Shown: positions 8,777 through 18,596 of the stretch, in pieces
Layout: every line of letters begins with the position of its first letter
How positions within the stretch are numbered: the stretch's first letter is position 1
Origin: Ruegeria_C sp040830705
Lineage (GTDB): Bacteria > Pseudomonadota > Alphaproteobacteria > Rhodobacterales > Rhodobacteraceae
Assembly: GCA_040830705.1 (NCBI GenBank)
Contig: JBFOME010000017.1
Span: 62,001 to 126,000, forward strand
DNA length: 64,000 nucleotides
Direction of reading: 5' to 3'
The notes under the pieces: generated by a model
Database searches by the model: none
What the model was told of the DNA's origin: nothing
The model's input: the letters and a program-made list of their open reading frames with translations, nothing else
Translations under genes and position numbers: made by a program

Positions 8777-8804
8777 GCCGCGCCCGGCCCTGTTCGGGCG
8801 CGGC
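8777..8804 (+). other. Perfect 10-bp stem-loop between nrtA and nrtB
   Basis: GCCGCGCCCG (8777-8786) is followed by an 8-base loop and its exact complement CGGGCGCGGC (8795-8804). There is no T-tract, so it is unlikely to terminate fully. Such hairpins behind binding-protein genes commonly protect the upstream message from 3' decay and yield more binding protein than permease. Confidence 0.6.
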
Positions 8805-8839
8805 CTCCAAAGTGCCCCGCCACCGCAAGGACACATCAG

Positions 8840-9922
8840 ATGACAACGGTCGACCCGGAATTCAACGCAGACGCCGCCCGCGAGGCGCGCCGCGCCCGCA
8901 CTTTCACCCGCATCAACGCCGCCGATAAATGGTTTCAGGTATTGGGGCTCAGCTGGGCGACCCCGGTTCTGAAAGCCGCCGCCGGAGACAATCCGCGCGC
9001 CCAGATGGCCGAGATTTGGCGGCTGCTGATCGTTCCGCTGCTGTCGATCTGTGCGTTTCTGCTTTTGTGGGCGACGCTTGCCCCGAAGGTACAGACTTCG
9101 CTGGGTGCGGTCCCTGGACCGGCACAGGTTTGGGTGGAAATGGTTAACCTGAACGAGGACGCGCAGGCCAAGGCCGCCAAACGCGCCAAGTTCGAAGCGA
9201 TGGTGGAAAAGCGGAACCAAAAGCTGATCGATGCGGGCCGCGCGGATGAGGTCAAACAAGTCGCCTATACCGGAGCGCCGTCCTACTACCAGCAAATCTG
9301 GACCTCGATCAAAACGGTGTTCTTCGGCTTTCTGATCGCCACCGTCGTGGCTGTCCCGCTTGGTATCGCTGCTGGCCTGTCGCCAACTGCAAATGCTGCG
9401 CTGAACCCGCTGATCCAGATTTTCAAACCGGTTTCACCGCTGGCTTGGCTGCCCATCGTTACAATGATCGTCTCAGCGGTCTACGTCACCAATGACGGCT
9501 GGTTTGCAAAGTCCTTCCTGATCTCGGCCATCACTGTGACCTTGTGTTCGCTATGGCCCACCCTGATCAATACCGCGCTCGGTGTGGCGTCGATCGACAA
9601 GGATCTGGTGAACGTCTCCAAAGTTCTGAAAATGAACACCTATACCAAGATCACCAAGCTGGTCTTGCCTTCAGCCCTGCCCCTGATCTTCACCGGTCTG
9701 CGCCTGTCCTTGGGTGTTGGCTGGATGGTTCTGATCGCCGCCGAAATGCTGGCGCAGAACCCAGGTCTGGGGAAGTTTGTCTGGGATGAGTTTCAGAACG
9801 GCTCGTCTAGTTCACTGGCGAAGATCATGGTTGCGGTCTTCACCATCGGCATTATTGGGTTCCTGCTGGATCGGGTGATGTACGCGCTGCAATCCCTCTT
9901 CACCTTTACCAACAACCGGTGA
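8840..9922 (+). CDS. nrtB: Nitrate ABC transporter permease NrtB
   Basis: A 360-residue inner-membrane permease of the BPD_transp_1 family. After a polar N-terminus of about 60 residues there is one membrane span (near LLIVPLLSICAFLLLWATL), then a charged Lys/Ala/Glu stretch of about 60 residues, then the permease core starting near IWTSIKTVFFGFLIATVVAV. The EAA-like loop lies near VSKVLKMNTYTKITKLVLPS, where the ATPase docks. The extra span and charged insert make it longer than simple 280-residue permeases. The stop overlaps the start of the ATPase gene by 4 bp, so the two are translationally coupled. Confidence 0.9.
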   Translation: MTTVDPEFNADAAREARRARTFTRINAADKWFQVLGLSWATPVLKAAAGDNPRAQMAEIWRLLIVPLLSICAFLLLWATLAPKVQTSLGAVPGPAQVWVEMVNLNEDAQAKAAKRAKFEAMVEKRNQKLIDAGRADEVKQVAYTGAPSYYQQIWTSIKTVFFGFLIATVVAVPLGIAAGLSPTANAALNPLIQIFKPVSPLAWLPIVTMIVSAVYVTNDGWFAKSFLISAITVTLCSLWPTLINTALGVASIDKDLVNVSKVLKMNTYTKITKLVLPSALPLIFTGLRLSLGVGWMVLIAAEMLAQNPGLGKFVWDEFQNGSSSSLAKIMVAVFTIGIIGFLLDRVMYALQSLFTFTNNR

Positions 9923-11607
9923 GCGCGATGGGCATTCTAAGCTTCAAAAACGCCTCGAAGTCTTTTGGTGAAGGCAACGCGCGCACTGACGTGCTGAAAG
10001 GCATCGACCTGGACGTGCAAGAAGGCGAGTTTCTGGTCATCCTCGGGTTCTCGGGTACCGGAAAAACCACGCTAATAAACCTGATGGCAGGGCTGGATAC
10101 CCCAACCAGTGGTGATGTAACTTTCAAGGGTGCCCCGATCAAAGGCCCCGGCCCCGAGCGTGGCGTGATCTTTCAGAACTACTCGCTGATGCCGTGGCTG
10201 ACGGTCAGCGGCAATGTTGGGCTGGCGGTCGATACGGTCTTTCCCGGCCTGAGCAAGGTCGAGAAGGCGGAGAGGGTCGCGCATTATGTGAAGATGGTGG
10301 GCCTCAGCCACGCCGCGACCCGCCGCCCCGCCGAATTGTCGGGGGGAATGCGTCAAAGGGTAAACGTGGCCCGGGCGTTATCGATGAACCCTGAGATGTT
10401 GCTTCTGGATGAGCCTCTGTCGGCACTCGACGCGCTGACCCGCGCCAACCTTGCCGACGAGATCGAGCATATCTGGGAAGCCGACAAGAAAACCTGCGTT
10501 CTGATCACCAACGATGTGGATGAGGCGATCATTCTGGCCGACCGCATCATTGCCCTGAACCCTGATGGCACTTTGGGGCAGGAGTTTCGGGTGTCGATCC
10601 CGCGCCCACGCGACCGGGGTGCAATGAATAACGATGAGGTTTTCAAACGACTGCGAGCGGATGTCACCAAATACCTGATGGATGTCGGGATCGAGGCCAA
10701 GGTTGAAGGCGCGCGCATCCTGCCAGATGTCACGCCAATTCACGGGGTGCCGACTGCGGTAGCCAAGGCGCAGAAGGGCATGATTGAGAACCGGTTCCTT
10801 GATTTCTCGCAACTGCACAAGGTTTATCCGACACCAAAAGGCCCGCTGACCGTGGTCGAGGATTTCGATCTGAAGATCGACCGGGGCGAGTTCATTTCGC
10901 TGATCGGCCATTCGGGCTGCGGCAAATCCACTGTGCTGACAATGGCCGCAGGGCTGAACGACATCTCGAAAGGCGCGATCAAACTGGATGGTCGCCATGT
11001 CGAGGGCGCTGATCCCGAACGCGCAGTGGTATTCCAATCCCCCAACCTTTTCCCTTGGCTCAGTGCCAAAGAGAATGTCGCGATTGGCGTCGACAAGGTC
11101 TATCCCCGCGCCAGCGTGGCTGAACGACAGGACGTGGTTGAATACTATCTGGAACGTGTTGGTCTGGCCGACGCGATGGACAAATCCGCTTCTGACCTGT
11201 CGAACGGCATGAAGCAACGCGTTGGCATCGCACGCGCCTTTGCGCTCTCCCCCAAACTGCTGCTGCTGGATGAGCCCTTCGGGATGCTGGACAGCCTGAC
11301 ACGTTGGGAGTTGCAGGAAGTGCTGATGGAGGTCTGGTCCCGCACCAAGGTGACAGCGATCTGCGTCACTCATGATGTGGATGAGGCGATCCTGCTGGCC
11401 GACCGGGTTGTGATGATGACCAACGGACCGCAAGCGACCATTGGCAAGATCACCAATGTCGATCTGCCGCGTCCGCGGACCCGCAAGGCGCTACTTGAGC
11501 ACCCCGACTACTACGCCTACCGGCAGGAAGTCCTCGATTTCCTCGAAGAATACGAACATGGCGCCAAGCCAAAAACACCCACCCCCAAGGCGATTGCAGC
11601 GGAGTGA
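9919..11607 (+). CDS. nrtC: Nitrate ABC transporter ATPase with two fused nucleotide-binding domains (NrtC-NrtD type)
   Basis: A 562-residue protein made of two complete ABC ATPases in tandem. Domain 1 (about 1-240) has Walker A GFSGTGKTT, signature LSGGMRQR and Walker B LLLDEPLSALDA. Domain 2 (about 290-540) has GHSGCGKST, a variant signature LSNGMKQR and LLLDEPFGMLDS. The switch histidine is present in domain 2 (VTHDVDEA, about residue 485) but is asparagine in domain 1 (ITNDVDEA, about residue 198), so the two sites are asymmetric. Cyanobacterial NrtC instead fuses one ATPase to a binding domain, with NrtD separate. The start is GTG at 9919 (overlapping nrtB) or ATG at 9928. Confidence 0.88.
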   Translation: MSAMGILSFKNASKSFGEGNARTDVLKGIDLDVQEGEFLVILGFSGTGKTTLINLMAGLDTPTSGDVTFKGAPIKGPGPERGVIFQNYSLMPWLTVSGNVGLAVDTVFPGLSKVEKAERVAHYVKMVGLSHAATRRPAELSGGMRQRVNVARALSMNPEMLLLDEPLSALDALTRANLADEIEHIWEADKKTCVLITNDVDEAIILADRIIALNPDGTLGQEFRVSIPRPRDRGAMNNDEVFKRLRADVTKYLMDVGIEAKVEGARILPDVTPIHGVPTAVAKAQKGMIENRFLDFSQLHKVYPTPKGPLTVVEDFDLKIDRGEFISLIGHSGCGKSTVLTMAAGLNDISKGAIKLDGRHVEGADPERAVVFQSPNLFPWLSAKENVAIGVDKVYPRASVAERQDVVEYYLERVGLADAMDKSASDLSNGMKQRVGIARAFALSPKLLLLDEPFGMLDSLTRWELQEVLMEVWSRTKVTAICVTHDVDEAILLADRVVMMTNGPQATIGKITNVDLPRPRTRKALLEHPDYYAYRQEVLDFLEEYEHGAKPKTPTPKAIAAE

Positions 11608-11611
11608 GAAA

Positions 11612-14047
11612 ATGAAGCAAAGACTTGTTGTCATAGGCGCAGGGATGGCCTCGGGTCGGGTGTTGGAGCACCTAACCGACGCTGCCCCAGATGCGTTTGA
11701 CATCACCCTGTTCAACGCCGAGCCGCGTGGAAACTATAACCGCATCATGCTCAGCCCGGTTCTGTCGGGCGAGAAGACCTATGAAGAGATCGTCACCCAT
11801 GACGACGCCTGGTATGCCGAACGCGGTATCGCCTGCCGTTTTGGTGAGAAGGTTGCCAAGATCGACCGCGAGATGAAGGTGGTCGAGGGTGCAAACGGCC
11901 ATGTTCCTTACGACAAGCTGGTGATCGCGACCGGGTCAAACCCGTTCATCATCCCCCTGCCCGGTCATGATCTGGACGGTGTGATCGCCTATCGCGATCT
12001 GGAAGACACGCAGCAGATGATGGGCATGGGCCCGGACAACAAGGTCGTTGTGATCGGCGGCGGCCTGCTAGGTCTTGAGGCCGCTGCCGGCATGGCCGCG
12101 CATGGCGTTGATGTCACCGTGGTGCACATCATGGGCCACCTGATGGAGCGTCAGCTGGACGAGGCGGCGGGGTATCTGTTGAAGAAATCGCTCGAAGACA
12201 AGGGCATCAAGATTTGCCTCCAGGCGAACTCCAAGGAAATCCTCGGACAAGACGGCAAAGTCCGCGCACTGCTGCTGGAGGACGGCACGCGACTGCCCTG
12301 CGATCTGCTGGTGATGGCCGTGGGAATCCGCCCAAATACCGCGCTGGCGCAACAGGCTGGCCTTGCCACCGGGCGTGGTATCCATGTGGATGACCAAATG
12401 CTGACCTCTGACCCGGATGTCTATGCTGTAGGCGAATGCGTCGAGCATGAAGGGGAGATCTTCGGCCTTGTCGCACCGCTCTACGATCAGGCGAAGGTGG
12501 CCGCGCAGGCTCTGCTGGATGAAGAGGCGGCATTCGCCCAGAAAACGCTCTCGACCAAGCTGAAAGTCACCGGCTGCGATCTGTTCAGCGCAGGCGATTT
12601 TGCGGAAGGCCCGGGACGCGATGACATCGTTTTCCGCGACCCGTCGCGCGGTGTCTACAAACGTCTCGTGATCGAAGAGGATCGTCTGGTCGGTGCTGTC
12701 ATGTACGGCGACACGGCCGATGGCAGCTGGTTCTTCGGCCTAATCAAGGATGGCACCAGCATTGAGGAGATGCGAGAAACGCTGATCTTCGGCCCTGCCT
12801 ATCAGGGGGGCGATACTGCGGACCCTCTCTCAGCCGTTGCAGCATTGCCGCCTGAGGCGGAGATTTGCGGCTGCAACGGCGTATGCAAAGGTGACATCGT
12901 CGAGGCGATCAACGCAGGGGCCAACGATCTGGGAACGGTGCGCGCCAGCACCAAGGCCAGCGCGTCTTGCGGGACCTGCACAGGTTTGGTCGAGCAAGTG
13001 TTGCAGGTCACTCTGGGCGACGAGTTTCAGATGCCGACCGCACAGCCAATTTGTGGTTGTACCGACCTGACCCACGAGGATGTACGGCGTCTGATCAAAG
13101 GCCAGGAGCTGAAAAGCCAGGCTGCTGTCTGGCAGGAACTGGGCTGGGCGACACCCAATGGCTGTCATGTCTGCCGCCCGGCGATCAACTTTTACCTGCT
13201 GGCCGATTGGCCCCTGGAATATCAGGACGACCCGCAAAGCCGCTTCGTCAACGAACGCAAGCACGCCAACATCCAGAAGGACGGTACGTTCAGCGTGGTA
13301 CCACGCATGTGGGGCGGGATCACTACGCCGGGCGAGCTGCGCGCGATTGCGGATGCCGCTGACAAGTACGACGTACCAACCGTCAAGGTCACCGGCGGCC
13401 AGCGTATCGACCTGCTGGGCGTCAAGGGCGAGGATCTGCCCGCAATCTGGTCTGATTTGAATCAGGCCGGTCTGGTCTCGGGCCACGCATATTCCAAAGG
13501 CCTGCGCACGGTCAAAACCTGCGTCGGCACTGATCATTGCCGCTTTGGCACGCAGGACAGCACCGGCCTTGGTGTCAAGCTTGAGAAAACCCTGTGGGGA
13601 TCGTGGACGCCTCACAAGTTGAAGCTGGCCGTCTCGGGCTGCCCCCGTAACTGCGCCGAGGCGACTTGCAAGGATATTGGCGTGGTCTGTGTGGACTCAG
13701 GGTTTCAGATCAGTATTGGCGGTGCTGCCGGTATGGATGTGAAGGAGACTGAGCTGCTGTATCAGGTACCCACCGAAGACGAAGCAATCGAGGTCGTGAT
13801 GGCGGTGACGCAGGCCTATCGTGAAGGCGGCAAGTATCTGGAACGTCTTTACAAATGGCTTGGCAAAGTTGGCATGGACTGGGTCAAAGCGCAGGTAGTC
13901 GATGATCTGGAAAACCGTGCCGCTCTGGTCGCTCGGTTCGAGCTGTCGCAAAGCATCTACCGCAAGGACCCATGGGCCGAACATGTGCGGGAGAAGGCGC
14001 AGACTTACGCGCCGATTGCAGACTTCACATTGGAGGCCGCAGAATGA
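11612..14047 (+). CDS. nirB: NAD(P)H-dependent assimilatory nitrite reductase, large subunit
   Basis: An 811-residue NirB; the ATG at 11612 directly starts the FAD fold (MKQRLVVIGAGMASGRVLEHL). Order: FAD/NAD(P)H domains (1-400; second nucleotide motif VVVIGGGLLGLEAA), a BFD-like [2Fe-2S] region from about 416 (CGCNGVCKGD, then CGTC), a second Cys-rich segment (CGCTD to CHVC), and the sirohaem/4Fe-4S reductase domain, with cysteines in TCVGTDHC (about 635) and GCPRNCAEAT (about 676). It reduces nitrite to ammonium in the cytoplasm with six electrons from NAD(P)H. It sits 4 bp after the transporter ATPase gene and overlaps nirD by 4 bp. Confidence 0.95.
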   Translation: MKQRLVVIGAGMASGRVLEHLTDAAPDAFDITLFNAEPRGNYNRIMLSPVLSGEKTYEEIVTHDDAWYAERGIACRFGEKVAKIDREMKVVEGANGHVPYDKLVIATGSNPFIIPLPGHDLDGVIAYRDLEDTQQMMGMGPDNKVVVIGGGLLGLEAAAGMAAHGVDVTVVHIMGHLMERQLDEAAGYLLKKSLEDKGIKICLQANSKEILGQDGKVRALLLEDGTRLPCDLLVMAVGIRPNTALAQQAGLATGRGIHVDDQMLTSDPDVYAVGECVEHEGEIFGLVAPLYDQAKVAAQALLDEEAAFAQKTLSTKLKVTGCDLFSAGDFAEGPGRDDIVFRDPSRGVYKRLVIEEDRLVGAVMYGDTADGSWFFGLIKDGTSIEEMRETLIFGPAYQGGDTADPLSAVAALPPEAEICGCNGVCKGDIVEAINAGANDLGTVRASTKASASCGTCTGLVEQVLQVTLGDEFQMPTAQPICGCTDLTHEDVRRLIKGQELKSQAAVWQELGWATPNGCHVCRPAINFYLLADWPLEYQDDPQSRFVNERKHANIQKDGTFSVVPRMWGGITTPGELRAIADAADKYDVPTVKVTGGQRIDLLGVKGEDLPAIWSDLNQAGLVSGHAYSKGLRTVKTCVGTDHCRFGTQDSTGLGVKLEKTLWGSWTPHKLKLAVSGCPRNCAEATCKDIGVVCVDSGFQISIGGAAGMDVKETELLYQVPTEDEAIEVVMAVTQAYREGGKYLERLYKWLGKVGMDWVKAQVVDDLENRAALVARFELSQSIYRKDPWAEHVREKAQTYAPIADFTLEAAE

Positions 14048-14376
14048 GCTGGATCGATATCGGAGCTATCGACGAAGTGCCTCTGCGCGGCGCCCGCCTA
14101 GTGAAGACGCATATAGGCTGCATCGCCGTATTCCGCACAGCCGAGGCTGAAGTTTTTGCCGCCACCAACAGCTGTCCGCACAAAGGTGGTCCGTTGTCCG
14201 AAGGCATCGTCCACGGCCAGTCGGTCACCTGCCCTCTGCACAACTGGGTCTTTGACCTGAACACGGGCGAAGCACAGGGCGCTGATGACGGTCGCATCAC
14301 CACCTACCCGGTGCGCATCGAAGACGGGCGCATCCTGCTGGACGACACTGCCGTGATCCGGCGGAGCGCAGCCTGA
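14044..14376 (+). CDS. nirD: Nitrite reductase small subunit (Rieske type)
   Basis: A 110-residue NirD starting at ATG 14044, which overlaps the nirB stop; a longer in-frame start upstream would lie inside nirB. It is a single Rieske-like domain with both cluster motifs intact: CPH in SCPHKGGPLSEG and CPLH in TCPLHNW. Many NirD proteins lack these ligands, so this version probably binds a [2Fe-2S] cluster. It partners NirB in nitrite reduction. Its stop shares one base with the nasA start, showing tight coupling. Confidence 0.93.
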   Translation: MSWIDIGAIDEVPLRGARLVKTHIGCIAVFRTAEAEVFAATNSCPHKGGPLSEGIVHGQSVTCPLHNWVFDLNTGEAQGADDGRITTYPVRIEDGRILLDDTAVIRRSAA

Positions 14377-17018
14377 TGGACGGAACCGGCCTGCCCGAGA
14401 TCCGATCGACCTGCGCCTATTGCGGCGTCGGCTGCGGCGTTCTTCTGCGCCCTGACGGGGCCGACGGGCTGGCGGTGCGGGGTGACCCGGACCATCCGGC
14501 GAACCACGGTCGTTTGTGTTCCAAGGGTATGGCGCTGGGTGAAACCGTCGGGTCGTCGCATCGGCTGCTGGCCCCACGTGTCTTTGGCGAAGACGTCAGT
14601 TGGGACGACGCGCTGCAACTGGTCGCCGACCGGTTCACCGGTGTAATCAAGGAGCACGGGCCTGACAGCGTGGCCTTCTACGTCTCGGGTCAGCTGCTGA
14701 CCGAGGATTACTATGTCGCCAACAAACTGATGAAGGGCTTCATCGGTTCGGCAAATATCGACACCAACTCGCGGCTTTGCATGGCCTCGACCGTGGCGGG
14801 GCATAAGCGTGCCTTTGGTACCGATACAGTGCCGGGCACTTATGAGGATCTTGATCATGCTGATTTAGTGGTGCTGGTTGGGTCGAACCTGGCATGGTGT
14901 CATCCGGTTCTGTATCAACGCGTCCTTGCCGCGCGGCAGGCGCGCGGCACCAAGATAGTTGTCATTGACCCGCGCCGAACCGCCAGTTGCGATCAGGCCG
15001 ATTTGCATCTGGCATTGAAACCCGGCAGCGATGTGGCTCTGTTCAATCAGCTGCTCCTTAGAATTCAAGAAGGTGGGTATACTGATCCGCTATTCTTGGA
15101 ACGCACGGTCGGCTTCTCCGATGCGTTCGATGCCGCGCAGCGGGAAGACACATCCGAGACAGGCCTAAGCCCAGCCGAGATCGAGACTTTCTGCAAGCTC
15201 TGGACCGAAACAGAACGCGTGGTGACGATCTTCAGTCAGGGCGTAAACCAGTCCTCCAGCGGAACGGACAAGGTTAATTCAATCCTGAACTGCCACATGG
15301 CCGCTGGCCGTATCGGGCGCGAAGGCATGGGGCCGTTTTCAGTCACGGGGCAGCCCAATGCGATGGGCGGTCGCGAGGTCGGCGGATTGGCCAATATGCT
15401 GGCCTGTCATTTGGACATCGAAAACGAAGATCACCGCGCCGTTGTTCAGGATTTCTGGAACGCGCCCACGCTCCCGCAAAAACAGGGATTGAAAGCGGTC
15501 GACCTGTTTCGAGCCGTCGAAGGGGGTCAGATCAAGGCGCTCTGGATCATCCACACCAACCCCGCGGTAACATTGCCTGATGCCGACAGTGTAAGGGACG
15601 CAATCGCGAACTGCCCCTTCACTGTCGTCAGCGATTTGACCGATCGCACAGACACCGCCCAAGTCGCTGATGTTTTGCTCCCCGCCGCAGGGTGGGCCGA
15701 AAAAAGCGGCACCGTCACGAACTCGGATCGCACGATCAGCCGTCAGAGAAAGGTCCTGACCCCTCCGGGGCAAGCCCGTGCAGACTGGGATATTCTGGCC
15801 GAGGTGGGTCGTCGCATGGGATGGGATGCGGCTTTCGACTATTGCTCACCCGCTGAGATATTCCGCGAACATGCCGCTCTTTCCTCCGCCGCAAAACCTT
15901 TTGGCCGAGACTTTGATATTTCTGGCTTTGCAGGTCTCGACGACGACGAATACGCCGAACTTGCCCCTACGCAATGGCCCATAACAGACCGGGCTGCGGG
16001 CGGGCGCTTTTTTGGTGATGGGCAGTTCTTTCATCCCGATGGGAAGGCGCGGTTCCTTCCGGTGAACCATCGACCTCCGGAATCGGAGGTAAGCGATGAA
16101 TTTCCCTTTCTGCTGAACACAGGTCGCGTTCGCGACCAGTGGCACACGATGACCCGGTCTGGTTTGTCGCCTCGATTGTCGGCGCATCTTGCAGAACCTT
16201 TTCTGGACGTTAACACGGGGGATGCGAAAAAACTTGGACTGTCCGAGGCTGATCTGCTTGTGGTTCGAAACGCGGTCGGCAAAGGCATCTTTCGCCTGCG
16301 CATCACCGACGCCGTTGCCCCGGGTCAGGTATTTGCCCCGATCCATTGGACCGGCGAAACCGCCCCATCAGCGCGCGTCGATGCGATTTTCCCCAGTGTA
16401 ACCGACCCGATTTCGGGGCAGCCGGAAAGTAAGGCTGCGGCTGTTTCTGTCGAGCGCATGAACGCCAAGTGGTACGGATTTGCGGTATCCGCCCGGGCCA
16501 TTTCACCGCCTGTCGCTTACTGGGCGACAGCGCGGACCGAAAATGGCTACAGGACCGAGCTTGCCGGATACGAACAAGTCGAAGATTGGGAACATACTGC
16601 GCGGGATTGGTTTGGCCTGACAGAAGCGGAGGCCACCATCGTAGCAGATTCAAAGCGCGGCGCGTGTAGGATCGCGTTCACCGCGGGGGGTCGTTTGATG
16701 GCAGTATTGTTCGTGTCCCCTGAACCAGTATCGCTGATGCGCGACTATCTCGCGACGATGCCCAGTACTGCGCCTCAACAAGTCTTGTCCGGGCTCGCAC
16801 CTCTTGATGCCGAAGATATCGGTCCCATAGTCTGTTCATGTTTCGGCGTTGGGCGGAATCCGATAATCCGCGCTATTAACGCTGCGCAATCCGTTGATGT
16901 GGACAAGATCGGCGAACTCCTTCAAGCCGGAACGAACTGTGGCTCCTGTCGACCGGAGATTGCCGAGTTGATCTCCAAGCATTCGATAAAGACAGAAAAG
17001 CAAAGACAACCCGTCTGA
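14376..17018 (+). CDS. nasA: Assimilatory nitrate reductase, molybdopterin catalytic subunit
   Basis: An 880-residue cytoplasmic nitrate reductase. The N-terminus carries the 4Fe-4S motif (CAYCGVGCGV, with the last cysteine in RLCSKG), followed by the Mo-bis-MGD catalytic domains (SRLCMASTVAGHKRAFG; GSNLAWCHPVLYQR) and the C-terminal dinucleotide-binding domain (NTGRVRDQWHTMTRSG). After about residue 815 comes a BFD-like [2Fe-2S] domain (VCSCFGVGRN then CGSCRPEI), typical of NasA forms that take electrons from a ferredoxin- or NADH-linked partner. It reduces nitrate to nitrite, which NirBD then reduces. No separate NasB/NasC electron-transfer subunit gene is in the window. Confidence 0.93.
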   Translation: MDGTGLPEIRSTCAYCGVGCGVLLRPDGADGLAVRGDPDHPANHGRLCSKGMALGETVGSSHRLLAPRVFGEDVSWDDALQLVADRFTGVIKEHGPDSVAFYVSGQLLTEDYYVANKLMKGFIGSANIDTNSRLCMASTVAGHKRAFGTDTVPGTYEDLDHADLVVLVGSNLAWCHPVLYQRVLAARQARGTKIVVIDPRRTASCDQADLHLALKPGSDVALFNQLLLRIQEGGYTDPLFLERTVGFSDAFDAAQREDTSETGLSPAEIETFCKLWTETERVVTIFSQGVNQSSSGTDKVNSILNCHMAAGRIGREGMGPFSVTGQPNAMGGREVGGLANMLACHLDIENEDHRAVVQDFWNAPTLPQKQGLKAVDLFRAVEGGQIKALWIIHTNPAVTLPDADSVRDAIANCPFTVVSDLTDRTDTAQVADVLLPAAGWAEKSGTVTNSDRTISRQRKVLTPPGQARADWDILAEVGRRMGWDAAFDYCSPAEIFREHAALSSAAKPFGRDFDISGFAGLDDDEYAELAPTQWPITDRAAGGRFFGDGQFFHPDGKARFLPVNHRPPESEVSDEFPFLLNTGRVRDQWHTMTRSGLSPRLSAHLAEPFLDVNTGDAKKLGLSEADLLVVRNAVGKGIFRLRITDAVAPGQVFAPIHWTGETAPSARVDAIFPSVTDPISGQPESKAAAVSVERMNAKWYGFAVSARAISPPVAYWATARTENGYRTELAGYEQVEDWEHTARDWFGLTEAEATIVADSKRGACRIAFTAGGRLMAVLFVSPEPVSLMRDYLATMPSTAPQQVLSGLAPLDAEDIGPIVCSCFGVGRNPIIRAINAAQSVDVDKIGELLQAGTNCGSCRPEIAELISKHSIKTEKQRQPV

Positions 17019-17332
17019 ACGTAAATATCGCATAAACGCACCTGAGTAATGTTGCGAAAGCGAGCTTCGGTCGGCTTTCGGTTACGCCGGTCGAACCCGC
17101 GTCGGAAATTCTGGCCATTCCGGATTTGCAGGCAAACCATCCAACTTCGCCTTGTGTCCTGGGCCACGAAAACTGGAGTTCGGTCAAGCGGTGTCTGGTG
17201 CGGTGGTAGTACTTGGTGGGCAGCCTGCGGCAGCGCGTGCTGAAAAGAGGTCTGATTCAGCCTCAACAATGTCGGATTCGGGTGTATCAAAGAGAGGGAT
17301 TTCAGTGAATTCTGGGCAAAAAGGTCCGATTC
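17019..17332 (+). other. 314-bp intergenic region between nasA and soxB
   Basis: No gene is supported here. A perfect 7-bp inverted repeat, CGAAAGC (17055-17061) and GCTTTCG (17074-17080), lies shortly after the nasA stop, but no T-run follows, so it is at best a weak terminator. The rest should hold the promoter of soxBDAG. I could not pick out a convincing -35/-10 pair or operator. Confidence 0.4.
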
Positions 17333-18583
17333 ATGCGATATTCCGGCTTCAAGGTCCTCAAAGAGGCGCTCAGCGGTCACAAGGGCTGGAAACCGGCCTG
17401 GCGCGACCCTGAACCCAAGGCGCAGTATGACATCGTGATCATCGGCGGCGGTGGTCACGGTTTGGCTACGGCCCACTACCTGGCCAAGGTATACGGGCAG
17501 CGCAATGTGGCGGTAATCGAAAAGGGTTGGATCGGTGGTGGCAATGTGGGTCGGAACACGACCATCATCCGTTCGAACTACCTGCTGGATGAGAACGAAC
17601 CTTTCTACGAGTTCTCGCTTAAGCTCTGGGAAGGGCTGGAGCAGGACTTGAATTACAATGCGATGGTCAGCCAGCGTGGGATCATCAACCTGATCCATTC
17701 AGACGCACAGCGCGATGCGTTCACACGCAGGGGCAACGCAATGATCCTGCATGGTGCGGATGCCGAGTTGCTGGACGCCGAGCAGGTTCGCAAGGAGTAC
17801 CCCTATCTAAACTTCGACGATGCGCGCTTTCCGATCAAGGGCGGGCTGGCGCAGCGGCGCGGGGGTACCGCGCGCCATGATGCGGTGGCCTGGGGCTATG
17901 CGCGCTCTGCCGATGGCAATGGCGTCGATATCGTTCAGAATTGCGAGGTCACCGGCTTTCGTATCGAAGACGGTAAGTGCCTAGGGGTTGAGACCACAAG
18001 AGGATTCATAGGCGCGGGCAAGGTCGGCTGCGCTGTCGCTGGCAATTCAGGCCGCGTGATGGGGATGGCTGGGATAAGGCTGCCGATCGAAAGCCACGTG
18101 TTGCAGGCTTTTGTATCAGAAGGTCTGAAACCGGTTCTGCCGGGCGTAATCACTTTTGGCGCAGGGCATTTCTATGTCAGCCAATCCGACAAGGGCGGGC
18201 TGGTTTTTGGCGGGGATATCGACGGATACAATTCTTACGCCCAACGCGGCAATCTGCCGGTGGTCGAGGATGTCTGCGAGGGCGGAATGGCCCTGTTGCC
18301 GATGATTGGACGTGCGCGACTGCTGCGGATGTGGGGCGGGATCATGGATATGTCGATGGATGGCTCGCCCATTATCGACCGGACCCATATCGACGGGCTC
18401 TATTTCAATGGCGGCTGGTGCTATGGCGGGTTCAAGGCGACCCCAGCCTCGGGCTATTGTTTTGCCCATCTGCTCGCGCGCGATGAACCGCACCCCACTG
18501 CCAAAGCCTATCGTTTGGACCGGTTTCGGACCGGTCGGATGATCGACGAAAAAGGTGTGGGCAATCAACCCAACCTGCATTGA
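17333..18583 (+). CDS. soxB: Sarcosine oxidase-like subunit beta
   Basis: A 416-residue SoxB. The N-terminal FAD-binding fold is intact (DIVIIGGGGHGLATAHYLAK, then EKGWIGGGNVGRNTTIIRSN). The segment RGGTARHDAVAWGYARSA contains the histidine that carries covalent FMN in characterised heterotetrameric enzymes. The C-terminal substrate-domain signature LLRMWGGIMDMSMDGSPIID is also present. In the classical complex SoxB oxidatively demethylates sarcosine and hands the methylene group to tetrahydrofolate bound by SoxA. First of four coupled genes. The divergent SoxD downstream leaves room for a substrate other than sarcosine. Confidence 0.88.
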   Translation: MRYSGFKVLKEALSGHKGWKPAWRDPEPKAQYDIVIIGGGGHGLATAHYLAKVYGQRNVAVIEKGWIGGGNVGRNTTIIRSNYLLDENEPFYEFSLKLWEGLEQDLNYNAMVSQRGIINLIHSDAQRDAFTRRGNAMILHGADAELLDAEQVRKEYPYLNFDDARFPIKGGLAQRRGGTARHDAVAWGYARSADGNGVDIVQNCEVTGFRIEDGKCLGVETTRGFIGAGKVGCAVAGNSGRVMGMAGIRLPIESHVLQAFVSEGLKPVLPGVITFGAGHFYVSQSDKGGLVFGGDIDGYNSYAQRGNLPVVEDVCEGGMALLPMIGRARLLRMWGGIMDMSMDGSPIIDRTHIDGLYFNGGWCYGGFKATPASGYCFAHLLARDEPHPTAKAYRLDRFRTGRMIDEKGVGNQPNLH

Positions 18584-18596
18584 GGGGAAATGAACC

